Part shown: positions 15,457 through 23,512 of the stretch, one piece after another | Numbering within the stretch: position 1 is the stretch's first letter | Layout: every line of letters starts with the position of its first letter | From: Promethearchaeota archaeon | GTDB taxonomy: Archaea; Asgardarchaeota; Lokiarchaeia; Sigynarchaeales; SOKP01 | Length of the DNA stretch: 26,958 nucleotides | NCBI GenBank assembly: GCA_004524515.1 | Contig: SDNV01000024.1 | Span: 1 to 26,958, forward strand | Direction of reading: 5' to 3' | The notes under the pieces: model-generated | Databases searched by the model: none | What the model saw: the letters and a program-made list of their open reading frames with translations, nothing else | What the model was told of the DNA's origin: nothing | Position numbers and translations under genes: made by a program

Positions 15457-18400
15457 ATCGAAGATACTTCAAAAGAAAAAGTGAAAATTAAGCTCGGAGG
15501 AATGACGTGCGCGTCCTGTGCCTTTAAAATTGAAACAAAATTAAAGAATTTAGATGGAGTAAGTTCTTCAGTTGTAAATTTTGCTAATGAAGAGGCCACT
15601 GTAGAATATAATCCTACTACGACTAATTATAATGAATTTAATAAAGCAATTAGAGATTTAGGATATAAAGCAACTTTAGCAAAAATAGATATTAAAGTCA
15701 TAGATGAACTTCCGGAAGCAGATTTTGATTCTCTAATTCAAAAAGTAAAAAATCTAAAAGGCATTCATGATGTGAGAGGAAATTATAATGCTGCAAAATT
15801 ATTCATTGAATTTAATGAGTTAGAAACAGAAGAGAATAAGATTTATTCAGAGATCAAAAAATTCGGCTATAATATTGAGAAGTCAGCTGGAGCTATAGAT
15901 AAAGAAGTAGAACGTCATAAAAAAGAAATGAAATATAGATTAAGAATTTTATCCACTTCATTAGTATTCACTTTAATTATAACCCCGATTAGTTGGTTTG
16001 TGGAACCATCATTCACAAGAAACTTTATTTTGTTCTTTCTGGCAATAGGTAATTATTCAATCGCAGGTACATTCTTTTTAAATGGAGCAATTAAATCATT
16101 AAAAAATAAATCGACAAATATGGATGTACTTGTTGCTTTAGGTACGACAACAGCTTTAATATATTCCATTTTGACTACATTCATAATCCAAGGAAATACA
16201 TTTTACGAAGCAATGAGTATGATTTTGACATTTTTACTCGTCGGAAAATATTTTGAACATAAAACAAAAGGACAGACCTCTGAAGCGATTAAAAAATTAA
16301 TTGGTTTACAGCCAAACACAGCGACACTTTTAAAGGATGGGAAAGAAATAGAAATACCGATTGAAGAAATCGAATTGGGAGACATTTTAGTTGTTAGACC
16401 TGGTGAAAAATTTCCTGTTGATGGAAAGGTAATTAAAGGTAAAACAAAAGTAGATGAATCGATGATTACTGGAGAGAGTCGTTATGTTAAAAAAGAAATC
16501 GATTCTGGAGTTATAGGTGCCACCGTAAACCAAACTGGATTAATCCATATGGTTGCTGAGAAAATAGGGAAGGATACTCTATTATTTCAAATAATTGAAT
16601 TTGTAAAAGACGCTCAGAGTAGAAAAGCTGCTAAACAGCAACTTGCTGATAAAGTTAGTAATTATTTTGTTCCAATAGTGGTATTAATTGCGACGCTAGC
16701 TTTTATATATTGGTATTTTATAGCGGGTATAGGTTTAGAACTATCCTTATTAGTTTTTACTTCTATTGTTGTAATTTCTTGTCCATGCGCACTAGGATTA
16801 GCCATTCCCACGGCCGTTATGGTAGGTACTGGAAAAGGTGCTGAAAATGGTATTCTAATTAAGGGAGGGGATTCATTAGAAGCAATTAATAATATCAATA
16901 CTATTGTTTTCGATAAAACAGGAACTTTAACAGTTGGTAAACCAAAAGTCTCAGCAATTTTCACAGAGAAAGATTTAGTAAGCCAAGGAATGGATACTGA
17001 GGAATTACTCTTTTATGCAGGTAGTGCTGAAATGGGTTCTGAACATCCACTTGGACGAGCTATAATCGAAGAGGCAAACCAGAGAGCGCTATCCCTTGAA
17101 AGTCCCATGGAATTTGATGCTATACCTGGAAAAGGGATTAAATCGATAATAAAGGGAAAAGAAGTGTTAATAGGAAACGATAAGTTGATGATTGATAATA
17201 ATATTGGTATCCAAGATTATATACAGAAATTTAATGACTTTCAACAACAGGGAAGAACCACAATTTTAGTTAGTATTGACAAAGTATTAAGAGGATTAAT
17301 CGGAATCTCGGATAAAAATAAGGAACAAACACCATATGCTTTAGAACAATTAAGAAAGATGGGATTAGATATTTATATGCTTACCGGAGATAATATGCAA
17401 ACCGCTTTAAGTATTGGAAAAGAATTAAATATTGATGAAAGGCATATTCTAGCAGAAGTATTACCAAATGAAAAAGCCCTCACAATTAAAAATCTTCAGG
17501 AATCTGATGATCATAGAATTGTTGCAATGGTGGGTGATGGAATAAATGATGCTCCGGCATTAGCTCAGGCAGATGTCGGTATAGCTGTTGGTTCGGGAAC
17601 TGATATTGCGATCGAAACTGCCGATATTGTATTAATGAGGGGGGACCTTAGAAATGTGGTATCTGCAATAAGATTATCCAAAAAAACTTATAAAAAAATG
17701 ATAACTAACCTTTTCTGGGCGTTTATCTATAATTTAATAGGAATACCAATTGCAGCAGGAATATTATATTATTCTACTGGGTTCTTTTTACCTCCTTATT
17801 TAGCAGCAGTCTTTATGGCAACCAGTTCCGTCTCAGTTGTGACCAATGCATTGTTTCTTAAACGCTTCGAACCTAAAACTCAACAACAAATCGAAGAAGA
17901 AAAATTACTCCTTGAAGAAGAGGTAATTGATCCTATCTGCGGGATGAAAATTATACCCAGTCAATCCATTGAATACGAGTATAAAGGAAAAAGATATTAC
18001 TTCTGTAATCCCTCATGTGAAGCAGAATTTAAACGTGATCCAGAGAAATATAAAACATTTGAGAATATCGATCCTAAATTAATGCATAAACGGACAGAAA
18101 AAGAGGACCTTGTTACCGATCCCGTCTGTGGAATGAAAGGTAAAGCAGAAGATTGGATTGAGCATAAGTATAACGGCAAAAAATATTACTTTTGCAATCA
18201 ATCTTGCGTTGTTGAATTTAAAAAAAATCCTGAAAAATATCTGGATATAGATAAAGAAAAAGAGATTAAAGAAATAAATAAACCAAAAAAGGAGGTTAGA
18301 GATAATATGGGAAAACTAAAGTGTGTGGAATGTGGTGCTGAGCAAGATTTACCGATGCATTGTGGAAAGCCTATGCATAAGGAAGGAAACCAATTAGTTT

Positions 18401-18474
18401 GCTGGATGGGTGCATCTTGCGGAGCACAACCAATCCCGGAGCACCATGGAAAACCTATGAAAGTAATAGAATAA
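15457..18474 (+). CDS. copA: Copper-exporting P1B-type ATPase with two YHS domains and a Cys/His tail module
   Basis: This is a Cu+-exporting membrane ATPase of 1005 residues if ATC 15457 is the start, 997 from GTG 15481 (numbering below is from the GTG). It carries GMTCASC (C10, C13) in a heavy-metal-associated domain, then a second such fold (about 70-140) without CxxC, the membrane CPC (434-436), the phosphorylated D478 in DKTGT, SEHPLG and [10 protein letters not shown] in helix 7 and MATSS in helix 8 fit the Cu+ group. After the last helix come two YHS domains (about 814-855 and 880-920; DPxCGM, then YYFCNxSC) and a Cys/His module (943-997) with [17 protein letters not shown] and EHHGKPM. 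That final module is paralogous to the stand-alone gene at 18726 and has its own ribosome-binding site and ATG. Confidence 0.93.
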   Translation: MEDTSKEKVKIKLGGMTCASCAFKIETKLKNLDGVSSSVVNFANEEATVEYNPTTTNYNEFNKAIRDLGYKATLAKIDIKVIDELPEADFDSLIQKVKNLKGIHDVRGNYNAAKLFIEFNELETEENKIYSEIKKFGYNIEKSAGAIDKEVERHKKEMKYRLRILSTSLVFTLIITPISWFVEPSFTRNFILFFLAIGNYSIAGTFFLNGAIKSLKNKSTNMDVLVALGTTTALIYSILTTFIIQGNTFYEAMSMILTFLLVGKYFEHKTKGQTSEAIKKLIGLQPNTATLLKDGKEIEIPIEEIELGDILVVRPGEKFPVDGKVIKGKTKVDESMITGESRYVKKEIDSGVIGATVNQTGLIHMVAEKIGKDTLLFQIIEFVKDAQSRKAAKQQLADKVSNYFVPIVVLIATLAFIYWYFIAGIGLELSLLVFTSIVVISCPCALGLAIPTAVMVGTGKGAENGILIKGGDSLEAINNINTIVFDKTGTLTVGKPKVSAIFTEKDLVSQGMDTEELLFYAGSAEMGSEHPLGRAIIEEANQRALSLESPMEFDAIPGKGIKSIIKGKEVLIGNDKLMIDNNIGIQDYIQKFNDFQQQGRTTILVSIDKVLRGLIGISDKNKEQTPYALEQLRKMGLDIYMLTGDNMQTALSIGKELNIDERHILAEVLPNEKALTIKNLQESDDHRIVAMVGDGINDAPALAQADVGIAVGSGTDIAIETADIVLMRGDLRNVVSAIRLSKKTYKKMITNLFWAFIYNLIGIPIAAGILYYSTGFFLPPYLAAVFMATSSVSVVTNALFLKRFEPKTQQQIEEEKLLLEEEVIDPICGMKIIPSQSIEYEYKGKRYYFCNPSCEAEFKRDPEKYKTFENIDPKLMHKRTEKEDLVTDPVCGMKGKAEDWIEHKYNGKKYYFCNQSCVVEFKKNPEKYLDIDKEKEIKEINKPKKEVRDNMGKLKCVECGAEQDLPMHCGKPMHKEGNQLVCWMGASCGAQPIPEHHGKPMKVIE
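18289..18296 (+). promoter_or_regulatory. Internal Shine-Dalgarno inside the copper ATPase gene
   Basis: AAGGAGGT lies ten bases before an in-frame ATG at 18307. It is the strongest ribosome-binding-site match I see in the window, and it lies inside a coding sequence, encoding KKEV of the linker before the last module. Confidence 0.6.
18307..18474 (+). CDS. Possible nested 55-residue Cys/His metal-binding protein
   Basis: The last 55 codons of the ATPase gene start with an ATG preceded by AAGGAGGT. The product would begin [10 protein letters not shown] and contain [16 protein letters not shown] and EHHGKPM, a compact metal-binding module. The separate gene at 18726 encodes a 56-residue protein of the same design beginning MVKMKCVKCG, which shows that the module can live alone. 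Either internal initiation makes a free copper chaperone along with the full pump, or this is the relic of a gene fused in frame. E. coli makes a free copper chaperone from its copA message by frameshifting, a different route to a similar outcome. Confidence 0.45.
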   Translation: MGKLKCVECGAEQDLPMHCGKPMHKEGNQLVCWMGASCGAQPIPEHHGKPMKVIE

Positions 18475-18636
18475 TTCATTTTTTTATTTTTATTTTAATA
18501 TATCAAATTTCTTATTTTTTAAAGTGATCTCTCTTTTTTTTAGATATTAAAGTTAATACCACAAAAAATTATTTGGATTTACTCAAGATTTATATTTTAT
18601 AATTAAACCTATGGATGTTATTAAAATTTACAATAC

Positions 18637-18646
18637 TATATTTAAA
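18637..18646 (+). promoter_or_regulatory. TATA-like element upstream of the small Cys-rich gene
   Basis: TATATTTAAA at 18637-18646 would place transcription start near 18667, inside the inverted repeat described next. The gap 18475-18725 holds no gene I can support. Confidence 0.35.
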
Positions 18647-18662
18647 AGGATAAATAACTTGA

Positions 18663-18692
18663 AGTAAGTACGTTTTTATTCATACTTTTACT
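18663..18692. promoter_or_regulatory. Imperfect inverted repeat, possible operator
   Basis: AGTAAGTA at 18663-18670 and TACTTTTACT at 18683-18692 form an imperfect inverted repeat overlapping the expected transcription start. A metal-responsive repressor site is a reasonable guess, given the gene that follows; nothing else supports it. Confidence 0.25.
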
Positions 18693-18725
18693 GTAATTAT
18701 TTAGATATCAATAGAGGTGGATAAA

Positions 18726-18896
18726 ATGGTAAAAATGAAATGTGTGAAATGCGGAAATGAAATCGAAACCATTCCGATGCATTGTGGTGAAGACATGATT
18801 TTTAATGAAACCACTAATCAATGGGAATGTTGGATGGGTCCAGAATGTGGATATATTAGATTAGATCAATTAGTTTGCTCAAAATGTGCTTGTTAA
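18726..18896 (+). CDS. Small Cys-rich metal-binding protein, paralog of the copper ATPase C-terminal module
   Basis: ATG 18726 is preceded by GAGGTGG with about six bases between AGGTG and the start. The 56-residue product begins MVKMKCVKCG and continues with IPMHCGEDM, ECWMGPECG and the ending LVCSKCAC. It aligns with the last 55 residues of the copper ATPase (MKCV/LKCV, PMHCG, CWMG) but replaces EHHGKPM with a new C-terminal CSKCAC, giving eight cysteines in all. It is probably a soluble copper or other thiophilic metal binder or metallochaperone acting with the pump 250 bases upstream; the separate promoter region allows independent control. Confidence 0.85.
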   Translation: MVKMKCVKCGNEIETIPMHCGEDMIFNETTNQWECWMGPECGYIRLDQLVCSKCAC

Positions 18897-19036
18897 AAAA
18901 AATATCTAATTCTTATTTTTCTTTATTAATTTTAATTAAAGTAGTATGAATTACTAGTGTATGAATAAAATTAAAAATCATCATATTAAAACTAACACTA
19001 TAATGATTAGAGTTCTTAAAAAAAATCAAGAGAAGG

Positions 19037-21505
19037 CTATTTTTTAAAATTAGAGAGAGTTTTTAGCATTTTGCTCTTATCTGGTAATGTTAGCAATTCT
19101 TTGGTGAATTTAGGATAATAATTATTCAAATCATCCATAATAGTGCGCCATGATTTCTGGCTTTCTGTATGGTTTGGAATTTTTCTTTGGATGCTGGCTA
19201 AATTAGAGCTAGTTGTCTTTTGTTTGAGTAGTGGTATTAATTTCTTAATAACTTTAATCCTGACCTCAGAATATTCTTCAGGCCTAAAATTTGATAACGC
19301 ATAACTAATCTCATCATCCGCAATAGGAAAGAATTTGATTTTTTTATCTTGCGGTTCTTCGGAATTTTTAATTAGAGTTAATTCCAAATCCGTTCTGCTT
19401 AGTCTTTCAAGAATTGGGTAAATTTCTCCTGCAGAAATCCTTGTTTCAAAGGTAATTTGATTTGCGATATTCGAGATAGGAAAATGAAAATCCGGATATC
19501 CATCAAGATTTTCTATTCTATAAAGATATTCTTTCTTTAAAATCTCTAATATCTGATTCTTTAAATAATCCGGTAGATCTCTTTGCGTAAAAGATACGCC
19601 ATTTTTTACTCTTTCTTTAAGTAATTCTTGATCTTTTTGTTTTTTATCGTATGTTGATGCAAGTGAAGCTATAAATTGATCTGATGCTTTTTCTGATTCC
19701 AAGGGCTTCGTTATCTTAATTGCTTTTCTTTCTTTGGCGGAGGTGGTTTCAATTAATTTTCTTGAAATGAATTTTTTTGCTTTCTCCTCCGCAATATCTT
19801 TCCTATCAAATTTTTCAGTCACAGATAGGAAATCAACCATTTGAACCACATCTCCAGATTTATCCCTTTTACGGGTTAATTGAACATCAACTTTTTGAGT
19901 TGTTAATCTTCTAAGAAGAGAATAGACTTCTGCTTTTGATAATTTAGTGGATTTAATTAGTTCTCGCTCTAAAATCTCTATTGGATAAGGTTCACCACGT
20001 CGGATATATTCAGTTTTGATAAGTCTATAAATGATATCCATTTCCTCCTCTTCTTTCTTCACAGTTTCTTTTTGCATCCGCATAAACATCGACGTTTCAT
20101 GGGGTTTCAAATAATACACTAATAATGTAATACCCAGAAAGGTAATCATTAAAATAGAGATAAAATACCTGTTTGCCATTAGAATCGTACCTAAAATTGT
20201 TAATTCTTGGTTTTCTGCTTGACTAGCTAAAGCGAATGCGGTTAAAGTGTCCGCAAAAACACATGTGAGGAAAAATAATATTAATCCATCTCTTTTAAAA
20301 AACAAAACTCGCCAATCAAAAGTACTACCTAATTTTACAACAATTCTATAGAGAAAGATCATTGATATTGCGAACTGAATTAAATAAAGATAAGTAAGTG
20401 CGGTTCCAGTGGCTCCAACAGTAGTTTTGAATCCCGCAATAGTTTCTGGTCTTAAAAGCAAAAATATACTTACTTGTAATATCTGAAAGAAAAATATAAA
20501 TAATATAATTAAAGAAAATGTGAAGTTATCATAACATCCTGCTTTTCGGGTCTCTGCTTTTCTTCTTGTAGCAAAGAATTCTATGACTATAAAAACTAGT
20601 GTAATAACCAAACTAAAATAAATTAAAGGCATTACAACCCTCATCGCAAATCCATAAACTTTTACAGCATTCTGAGGATCCTCAGGACCGAAAAAGTCTA
20701 ATGCAACAAACACAAGTAGACTTCTATAGATTAAAGAGATAATAATAAGTATCGTCATTATTATGAATGGTGTTATTAATGCAAACATATATCTTGAATA
20801 GGAATATTTTGAAATGAATCTGTCTTCTATTTTTGTGGAGGTTTTTCTGGATAACGTATAATATCTAGAACTTAATAATACTAGCCAAATCATGGATAAA
20901 ATCAAATAAAAATTGACATAATTAAAGCTAGCAGAAATTGTTAAAAATACTAGATAATAAAATGCGATTATAACTCCAAAAATGATAGGTTGCTTTATTT
21001 GTGAATGATTTTCAAATATGAAAAGCCTTAATTTATCATAATTCAAAATTAAAGATAATGTAAAAAAGAATAAAAAAATCGCATTTGCAAATACAAACGG
21101 ATTTCCAAACATGAAGATTACAAAAACAATATTGTTAGGATCATTAATTCCTAAGATTAACACAAATGAGTAAAATATAAACAGGATATACAAACCAAAA
21201 AATTTTTTCTCAAAAGCAAAGGATTTAGGAGGCTCCTGCCCTTTAACGTAAATTTCTCGATAAAAAACTTTTTTTATTAAACCATTATAAAGACTCTGGA
21301 TTTTATTCTTTATTTTAACACTGAAAGCTAAAGATTTTGATCCCAAACTCTTTAATTGCTCTTCAGTTTTATCTTTTATTGAAGTGGATACTGATTTTTT
21401 GGATTTTGGGGGTTCAATAGATTTCAGCTTTCCTTCTCTCGAGGTATCTTTTGAATTCCTTGAATTTTTTGAAGGCTCTTTTGATTTGGGTTTTTTTCCG
21501 GACAT
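19037..21505 (-). CDS. Large membrane protein with tandem winged-helix-like C-terminal domains
   Basis: This 822-residue protein has a Lys/Ser-rich N-terminus (about 1-85), then about eleven hydrophobic helices between roughly 100 and 475, then a soluble C-terminal half. Two segments look like winged helices: ILERELIKSTKLSKAEVY with SLLRRL (about 500-530) and ISNIANQITFETR followed by AGEIYPILERL (about 670-700). They are joined by a charged linker. A membrane-anchored transcription regulator, or a receptor whose wHTH parts mediate protein contacts, are both possible. No family name is recognised. ATG 21505 gives the whole basic N-terminus. It is divergent from the small gene at 21715, itself possibly DNA-binding. 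Confidence 0.75.
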   Translation of the reverse strand: MSGKKPKSKEPSKNSRNSKDTSREGKLKSIEPPKSKKSVSTSIKDKTEEQLKSLGSKSLAFSVKIKNKIQSLYNGLIKKVFYREIYVKGQEPPKSFAFEKKFFGLYILFIFYSFVLILGINDPNNIVFVIFMFGNPFVFANAIFLFFFTLSLILNYDKLRLFIFENHSQIKQPIIFGVIIAFYYLVFLTISASFNYVNFYLILSMIWLVLLSSRYYTLSRKTSTKIEDRFISKYSYSRYMFALITPFIIMTILIIISLIYRSLLVFVALDFFGPEDPQNAVKVYGFAMRVVMPLIYFSLVITLVFIVIEFFATRRKAETRKAGCYDNFTFSLIILFIFFFQILQVSIFLLLRPETIAGFKTTVGATGTALTYLYLIQFAISMIFLYRIVVKLGSTFDWRVLFFKRDGLILFFLTCVFADTLTAFALASQAENQELTILGTILMANRYFISILMITFLGITLLVYYLKPHETSMFMRMQKETVKKEEEEMDIIYRLIKTEYIRRGEPYPIEILERELIKSTKLSKAEVYSLLRRLTTQKVDVQLTRKRDKSGDVVQMVDFLSVTEKFDRKDIAEEKAKKFISRKLIETTSAKERKAIKITKPLESEKASDQFIASLASTYDKKQKDQELLKERVKNGVSFTQRDLPDYLKNQILEILKKEYLYRIENLDGYPDFHFPISNIANQITFETRISAGEIYPILERLSRTDLELTLIKNSEEPQDKKIKFFPIADDEISYALSNFRPEEYSEVRIKVIKKLIPLLKQKTTSSNLASIQRKIPNHTESQKSWRTIMDDLNNYYPKFTKELLTLPDKSKMLKTLSNFKK

Positions 21506-21687
21506 TTCCTTTATGAGTTCGAAAATAATTATTCTTTAGATATATATTATTCAATCTTTTATTAAAAATTACTAGACAAATATAAGTAAGATAAAACTGA
21601 AATTTCTTTTTAATTTTTTTAAGGAGTGTACTATTTTTAATATAATTTCTCACTAATCATTATCGATACTATAATAATTTTTAAAAA

Positions 21688-21695
21688 TTTATATA
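21688..21695 (+). promoter_or_regulatory. TATA box for a near-leaderless gene
   Basis: TTTATATA at 21688-21695, about 27 bases before ATG 21715. There is no ribosome-binding site before the ATG, so the message probably starts at or very near the start codon. Confidence 0.55.
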
Positions 21696-21714
21696 TCATT
21701 TTATATAATATAAC

Positions 21715-21996
21715 ATGATGGACACTGAAGATAATATAGAAAAAGAGAAATTAGTATTATTTATAAAAAAAGCAATTGAACAATTGTGCGAAAAAAATAT
21801 TTCTGATGTGGTTATACTTTCCTCTTATAAGATTAATTCCGTTTTAAAGGAAAATTATGGTATAGATATAAAAGTAGATCGAATTGGTCGGGTTTTAAGC
21901 AATATAGCAAAACGAAACCAATTAAAGAGATTAAATACCAATATTCCTAAATACAAATTAAGGATTTCTGCATTAGCGAGTTTAAAATTTAATTAA
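21715..21996 (+). CDS. Small winged-helix-like protein
   Basis: This 93-residue protein reads as a series of short helices with KINSVLKENYGIDIKVDRIGRVLSNIAKRN (residues about 43-72), a pattern like a helix-turn-helix followed by a basic stretch KRLNTNIPKYKLR. It starts with two Met codons (21715 and 21718). The promoter is close and the gene is likely leaderless. It is divergent from the large membrane protein with winged-helix-like domains, so the two may form a regulatory pair. DNA binding is inferred from composition and pattern; no family is recognised. Confidence 0.65.
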   Translation: MMDTEDNIEKEKLVLFIKKAIEQLCEKNISDVVILSSYKINSVLKENYGIDIKVDRIGRVLSNIAKRNQLKRLNTNIPKYKLRISALASLKFN

Positions 21997-22108
21997 ACAA
22001 TAAATGGGATAAATTAATTCCCCTCTTTAATATTCTATGAAAAAATGAGAATTGAAATCGTTAAATCAGATTTTATTTCAAATCTTATCATAATAGAATT
22101 TCAAATAA

Positions 22109-23497
22109 TTAAAATTCTTTAAAATTATCCCCGATTTTTTGTAATTTTTTAAAAGTATTGCTTATCTTAGAATAAGCTTCTATGACAGAATCTAATTCGG
22201 TTTTAAGTTTTTTCATTTCATTCCAAATTGTCTGTTCAAATTCAGATGATTTGGTCCCTATTTCGTTTTTTATATTTTTAGCGGTATTTTTTGTCTCCTC
22301 TGAGATTTCTGTTAGGGTATCTGAAGATTCTTTAATCAAATCTTTAAATTTTGAGGTTTGTATTGTTGTATTACTTATTTTATCTGAGAAATTTAATATC
22401 TTATTATCTATTTCAGTAGTTAGATTTTTAAAGTTCTCCTCCAGGTTCGAATTATAATTTTGGATCACTTCCTCTTTCATATAATAATTCTGCCGAACTA
22501 ATTCCTTTTGGGATTCTATTCGTTTATCAACATACTGGTGGATATGCCCTTTATACTCTTCAATAATCTGATTTAAATTTCTATTAAACCACGCTTCTAT
22601 ATTGGAAATACCGGAAGATATTTTTTCTTTCATTTGAGTAACACTTTTTCGGATTAATTCCGTTCCTTTTATGGCACCTTGATCTATTTCTCTACTCCAT
22701 TTCCCTATTTGATTTTCATAGATATTTATGAAAATATCCGAGAATTGAGAAGAGCCCTCTTGAATCCCTGAAATTATTGGTTTGATATTTTGGTCGACTT
22801 CTTTTCTTTCCACCTCTAGTTTCTCCATATCTGGTCTTGGTATTTCTTGAAGATCACTAGGCGCTTTGTCGAGTAATTCATTATATTCTTTAATTAGGAT
22901 AGGTTCTTTTTTTTGAATGTCTTCCACAAACTTTTGTATCCATTTAAAATACTCAAAACTTTTAGGAGTTTCAAGTTCGAACAATACACTATGGTGTTCT
23001 TTATTCATTGGGTCTAAATACTCGTCTAGTCGATAAATTTCAAAACCTAGGTTATCATCTTTCCCCATTAAAGTATGGTCAAATACTATGCAAAAACCAT
23101 AGGGTGTTTCATCATTTTGAAAATTTCTATGATTTTTAATCGCAATATCAGAAAAAAATAAGCCCCAGCCCGGATGGGAATGATACCAACCTATAATCTG
23201 AAGGTTTTGGTTAATATAATGAGCTTCAATTTTTTTAAAGCTATCGAGATCTTGTTGTGTAAACCCATTTGATATTTGAGTTCCATGACTTACAGGAATA
23301 GCATTTGTTAAAAATATCTCTTTTCCATTTGATTGAGATTTCCCTAAACAGATTCCCATAACCTCGACACTATTTTCTAATGCAAGGTTTCCAAATCTTA
23401 GCACATGGGTTATCATATTTCGGAATGCTTCTTTTGAAATATACACTTTTACTTGTTTGAAATTATTCTTATGATCCTTATTTGACGGTACAGCCAT
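22109..23497 (-). CDS. JAMM/MPN-domain protein lacking the zinc-binding Asp (MPN- like), with coiled-coil tail
   Basis: This 462-residue protein has an MPN (JAB) domain at about 14-160 and a long helical, coiled-coil C-terminal part (about 230-460). The JAMM motif needs Glu, His-x-His, and Ser-x-x-Asp. Here E45, H106, H108 and S116 are present, but the Asp position is A119 (HSHPGWGLFFSDIA), codon GCG. A neighbouring D117 is out of register. Loss of this ligand normally abolishes zinc binding, as in MPN- subunits such as Rpn8 and CSN6. The gene follows the intact JAMM gene by 15 bases, and its ribosome-binding site GAGAGGA overlaps that gene's stop, so the two are co-transcribed and probably coupled. 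A heterodimer with the upstream product is inferred. Confidence 0.88.
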   Translation of the reverse strand: MAVPSNKDHKNNFKQVKVYISKEAFRNMITHVLRFGNLALENSVEVMGICLGKSQSNGKEIFLTNAIPVSHGTQISNGFTQQDLDSFKKIEAHYINQNLQIIGWYHSHPGWGLFFSDIAIKNHRNFQNDETPYGFCIVFDHTLMGKDDNLGFEIYRLDEYLDPMNKEHHSVLFELETPKSFEYFKWIQKFVEDIQKKEPILIKEYNELLDKAPSDLQEIPRPDMEKLEVERKEVDQNIKPIISGIQEGSSQFSDIFINIYENQIGKWSREIDQGAIKGTELIRKSVTQMKEKISSGISNIEAWFNRNLNQIIEEYKGHIHQYVDKRIESQKELVRQNYYMKEEVIQNYNSNLEENFKNLTTEIDNKILNFSDKISNTTIQTSKFKDLIKESSDTLTEISEETKNTAKNIKNEIGTKSSEFEQTIWNEMKKLKTELDSVIEAYSKISNTFKKLQKIGDNFKEF

Positions 23498-23512
23498 TTT
23501 TATTTATTCCTC

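Noticed and set aside
21414..21653. Minus-strand open frame of 79 codons over the start of the large membrane protein
   Set aside because: It is composed of low-complexity Lys/Arg/Asn sequence, overlaps the N-terminus of the larger gene in another frame and has no clear signals.
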